Assembly (NCBI RefSeq): GCF_905397375.1
Contig: NZ_CAJPVG010000001.1
Location: 496,001-560,000, forward strand
DNA: 64,000 nucleotides
From: Ralstonia mannitolilytica
GTDB lineage: Bacteria; Pseudomonadota; Gammaproteobacteria; Burkholderiales; Burkholderiaceae
Direction of reading: 5' to 3'
Position 1 is the first letter of the stretch, and every line of letters begins with the position of its first letter. A program made the translations under genes and the position numbers. Under the pieces are notes generated by a model. It was not told the origin of the DNA. It was given only the letters and a program-made list of their open reading frames with translations, and searched no databases. Of this stretch, positions 61,451 to 64,000 are shown piece after piece.

Positions 61451-61482
61451 CCCCCATTGGTGGGGTTTTATGGGGGTTTTTT
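61451..61482 (+). terminator. Rightward Rho-independent terminator without a matching gene
   Basis: CCCCCAT (61451-61457) pairs with ATGGGGG (61470-61476) and is followed by six T. The only gene to the left is transcribed the other way, so this terminator ends an unrecognised rightward transcript or is fortuitous. Nothing else in 61325-61450 looks coding. Confidence 0.65.
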
Positions 61483-61920
61483 GCTTTCTGCTAATGAAAA
61501 TCCAAGCTCTGCCTCTGATTTATATTTAGTTGATATCTGAATTCAATAACAAGCATCACTGGCACCTTCTTTTGGGGGATGCGACTGGGTATGCCGCCTC
61601 CTAAGATCGTGGGCACTTTCCGTGGCCGCCACAAGCGGCGTCCGGCAACACTTACCGTCTCCCAAAAGGAAGTCATGACACTGCTCTCCCGCCCTGCTGC
61701 AGTGGTGCCCGCGGGCGCCCTCGCGAGTGGGCCGCTGCGCTCGGCACAGGCAGACATCCACGCGTTCCGACAAGCTTCATACGCGCCTCAACGATGCAAT
61801 CGGGCAGTGGTGGATTGCGCTGCCATCACTGGCATCGCTCTATCGCTACCGGAGCACGCACGGGTTACTTTGCGGGCGAACAGCCTGCCGTGAACTGCTG
61901 GATCAAACGCGGCTACCACC
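61483..61920. other. Gap before the permease gene
   Basis: About 440 bases. A rightward frame at 61579-61893 (104 codons) lacks a ribosome site and family match; I judge it doubtful. The AT-rich part at 61483-61560 could hold a promoter. Nothing else recognised. Confidence 0.4.
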
Positions 61921-63177
61921 ATGAATAAGCGTTCTCTGGGCCCTTGGAATGTGGCGATCCTGCTGGTGTCGGCCAGCTACGGTATCGGTTTTGTATTCGG
62001 CACCGGTGAACTGGCGCGAACTGTGGGCATGGCCTCCAGCCTCTACGCCGCAGCCACCGGTATCGGCATGCTGTTCCTGGCCGTGGCGGCCGGCACGTTC
62101 TGGCGGCTGGGCACGCCCATTTGGGGCCTTTTCAGAGGCAAGAACGCAGCGCTTGAGAGCGGTGTCGCGCTGTTGTCTTCGGTGTGGTTGCTTGGAATTT
62201 TCTCTGTACAACTGCAGGGCGCTGCTGCGGTACTCGGGCTCAATTTCGGCCTGACGCCAGTGTGGCAATACGCCATTGCCGGGTTGCTGGTGTGGGGGCT
62301 GGGGCGGCTGCGGCCGGGCCGGCTGGGGGCTGTGTTTTCAGTATTCCTCGCCGCCGCCTCGGCATCGCTGGTGGTGGTGATTGTGCTGAACAACGGCATT
62401 GGCTTATATGGCCGCTCACTGGCCTTGCTCGCCACGGATGCGGCGCGCTACCTGTCGGTGTCGGACATCGGGGTCACGATGTTGAGCACGATTGCGCTGG
62501 TGGTACTGGGGGCGGACTACCAGCAGTTCGTCATCCTCGCGCGTTCCCGGCGGGCGGCCGTGTTGGGCTGTGTGCTGGCCGGTGTGCTCGTCATGTTGAT
62601 CAGCACGTTGCCTTCCACGGCGGTATTGGCTGCCATGCAGGCTGGCCATCTGCCCGACGGCTTGGCCGCCAAGGAGACAATTCCGTTCCTGGTGGTAGAG
62701 CCGTTCGGCGGCAGCCATACCGGCGTTGGCAAGGGCATTCTGTGTGCGCTGCTGCTGGCGGCGCTCGGTTCCGGCGCCGCCGTTGCCATGGCGGCAGCAC
62801 ACGCCATGCGGCAAGCGCTGTCGTGGCACCGCGCGCCAGACGGCGTTGTTTCGCTGGCCGTCGTGCTCGGCGGCATCGGTATCGCTCAGATCGGCACGAG
62901 CATGGTTGGGTTGATTGTGTCGATCAACACGCTGTTTCTAGCCACGGTGGCAGTGCCCTTGGTGGCCACGCTCCTTGGCTATGGCGGCGGGCGCAGTACC
63001 GCATGGGCTATGGGTGCGAGCTTTGTGAGTGCGCTGACGATGCTGTGCGTATCACCGCTATTGGGGTGGCACGCCAGCGCTTGGGTGAGCGCGCTGGTGG
63101 GCATTGCGTGGGGGGCACTGGTGCTGGTGGGCGTTGCGCTGTACGAGGCGCGGGCAGACGTGGCGTCGGCCGCCTGA
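61921..63177 (+). CDS. Integral-membrane permease, symporter-like
   Basis: A 418-residue protein with about twelve hydrophobic helices. The opening VAILLVSASYGIGFVFGTGEL has the small-residue break in helix 1 typical of the LeuT-like superfamily (sodium:solute symporters and amino acid permeases). Later helices include VTMLSTIALVVLGADYQQFVILARSRRAAVLG near residue 200, which recalls the SSF family, and an aligned small-residue block near 270-290. Substrate cannot be told. The ribosome site is weak at ATG 61921. It runs into the phosphoesterase gene 42 bases later. Confidence 0.8.
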   Translation: MNKRSLGPWNVAILLVSASYGIGFVFGTGELARTVGMASSLYAAATGIGMLFLAVAAGTFWRLGTPIWGLFRGKNAALESGVALLSSVWLLGIFSVQLQGAAAVLGLNFGLTPVWQYAIAGLLVWGLGRLRPGRLGAVFSVFLAAASASLVVVIVLNNGIGLYGRSLALLATDAARYLSVSDIGVTMLSTIALVVLGADYQQFVILARSRRAAVLGCVLAGVLVMLISTLPSTAVLAAMQAGHLPDGLAAKETIPFLVVEPFGGSHTGVGKGILCALLLAALGSGAAVAMAAAHAMRQALSWHRAPDGVVSLAVVLGGIGIAQIGTSMVGLIVSINTLFLATVAVPLVATLLGYGGGRSTAWAMGASFVSALTMLCVSPLLGWHASAWVSALVGIAWGALVLVGVALYEARADVASAA

Positions 63178-63219
63178 TTGCCACCGGTAGGATAGGCGCT
63201 TTGCCAACATCGCCCCGCC

Positions 63220-63966
63220 ATGAGAATCGCCGCCCTCTCTGATATTCACGGCAACCTGGCCGCGCTGGACGCCGTGTTGGAAGACATTCAAGCGCAAAGT
63301 GTCGATCTGATCGTGAACCTCGGCGATATTGCGTCGGGCCCGCTGCAACCGCGCGAAACGGTCGATCGCTTGATGGCGCTGAACCTGCCGACCATTCGCG
63401 GCAACCATGAAAGGCAGGTTCTTGCCGGCGACCCGTCAAGCATGGGCCCGTCGGACCAGTACGCGTTTGCGCAGTTGAGGCGGGACCAGCTCGCGTGGCT
63501 TGCCCGCCTGCCCGTGCTTCGGTACATCGAAGACGAGGTGCTCCTCGTTCACGGGTCTGTGCACTACGACCAGACCTACTTTCTGGAATCGCTTTGCGAG
63601 CAAGGATGTCGCGCGGCGACCCACGATGAAGTGCTCTACCGCGCAGAGGATGCCGACGCGAGGCTCGTGCTTTGTGGGCACACCCATATGCCACGCGCGA
63701 TGCGACTGTTGGATGGCCGCTTTATCGTCAACCCCGGCAGTGTCGGCCTGCAGGCTTACAGCGACGCCTATCCTTTCCCCCATACGATTGAAACCGGCAG
63801 CCCGCATGCACGCTACGCCATCCTGACTGAACAGGAAGGAGAGTGGACCGCAGAATTCCGTGCGGTGGACTACGCGTGGGACGATGCAGCGGCGCTTGCG
63901 GACGAACGAGGCCGCCCGGATTGGGCGTTTGCGCTGCGCACTGGCAAGGTGCGCTCGCGGGGTTAG
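63220..63966 (+). CDS. Metallophosphoesterase (YfcE/MJ0936-like)
   Basis: A 248-residue calcineurin-fold phosphodiesterase or phosphatase. All metal-binding motifs are present in order: ALSDIHGN near residue 6, VNLGDIASGP near 34, TIRGNHERQ near 58, LLVHGSVH near 108, and LCGHTHMP near 150, followed by IVNPGSVG. Length is normal. It follows the permease gene closely in the same direction and may share its transcript. Physiological substrate unknown. Confidence 0.92.
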   Translation: MRIAALSDIHGNLAALDAVLEDIQAQSVDLIVNLGDIASGPLQPRETVDRLMALNLPTIRGNHERQVLAGDPSSMGPSDQYAFAQLRRDQLAWLARLPVLRYIEDEVLLVHGSVHYDQTYFLESLCEQGCRAATHDEVLYRAEDADARLVLCGHTHMPRAMRLLDGRFIVNPGSVGLQAYSDAYPFPHTIETGSPHARYAILTEQEGEWTAEFRAVDYAWDDAAALADERGRPDWAFALRTGKVRSRG

Positions 63967-64000
63967 GCCCAGAACGCACGAATGCGGCTGCCGAAGGCTG

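Noticed and set aside
61579..61893. Rightward 104-codon frame before the permease gene
   Set aside because: No ribosome site, no family match and low-quality composition; possibly an old remnant.

Overview
The window is a 64 kb stretch of high-GC chromosome from a betaproteobacterium, most likely Burkholderiaceae of the Ralstonia/Cupriavidus type. I infer this from the GC-rich codon use, GTG/TTG starts with good Shine-Dalgarno sites, a dense copper-resistance operon, several stand-alone metabolic genes with LysR/MocR/GlxA regulators, and a sulfur-scavenging sfnB/msuE/met cluster. I see no rRNA, tRNA, CRISPR array, insertion sequence or complete prophage.

Layout. 1-3039: end of an unknown gene, an exported M20 peptidase, a small unknown gene and a PhyH-type dioxygenase. 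3169-7605: a six-gene leftward copper operon (two small secreted proteins, TolC-type outer-membrane factor, multicopper oxidase, cupredoxin, CusF-like chaperone). 7775-13877: thioesterase, CMD protein, TauE/SafE permease, quinone reductase with divergent LysR regulator, a probable c-di-GMP riboswitch in front of a spherulin-4-type glycosidase, and the cation/proton antiporter ChaA. 13947-24909: flavin disulfide oxidoreductase, glycine-zipper protein, DUF1697, cytochrome c fusion, MocR/DJ-1 pair, LprI-like protein, MTA/SAH nucleosidase overlapping a second DJ-1 gene with divergent GlxA regulator, and a SIR2-like gene overlapping a DUF72 gene. 24938-28125: a histidine-kinase remnant, an enoyl-CoA hydratase, a MASE4 membrane protein lacking any output domain, and an Ig-like lipoprotein.

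28407-35626 is a rightward sulfur cluster: FMN reductase, two SfnB paralogues (the second broken by an in-frame TAG), an LLM-class flavin monooxygenase and a complete MetQNI-type importer. The reductase would supply reduced flavin to oxygenases that release sulfur from organosulfur compounds, and the ABC transporter would import a sulfur source.

35639-46948 is one leftward gene for a mosaic protein of 3,769 residues. It has a diverged internal duplication, a hydrophobic core, a segment resembling HopA1-type effectors, an HExxH putative metallopeptidase, further uncharacterised regions, C-terminal membrane-like segments, a Ser/Pro linker and a LysM domain. It is the most striking object in the window.

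47572-55528 is rich in signalling: a PTS EIIC-EAL fusion, a FUSC-type membrane protein, and a leftward chemoreceptor-GAF-EAL/HDOD operon closed by a strong terminator, with a 32-base poly-C tract nearby. Together with the riboswitch and the MASE4 orphan this gives a c-di-GMP theme. 55529-61324 is island-like: two gene-poor stretches, a small unknown gene, an AT-richer translationally coupled pair (unknown protein plus SF1 helicase) and a membrane-anchored Mrr-type nuclease; this is a candidate defence module. The window ends with a permease and a metallophosphoesterase.
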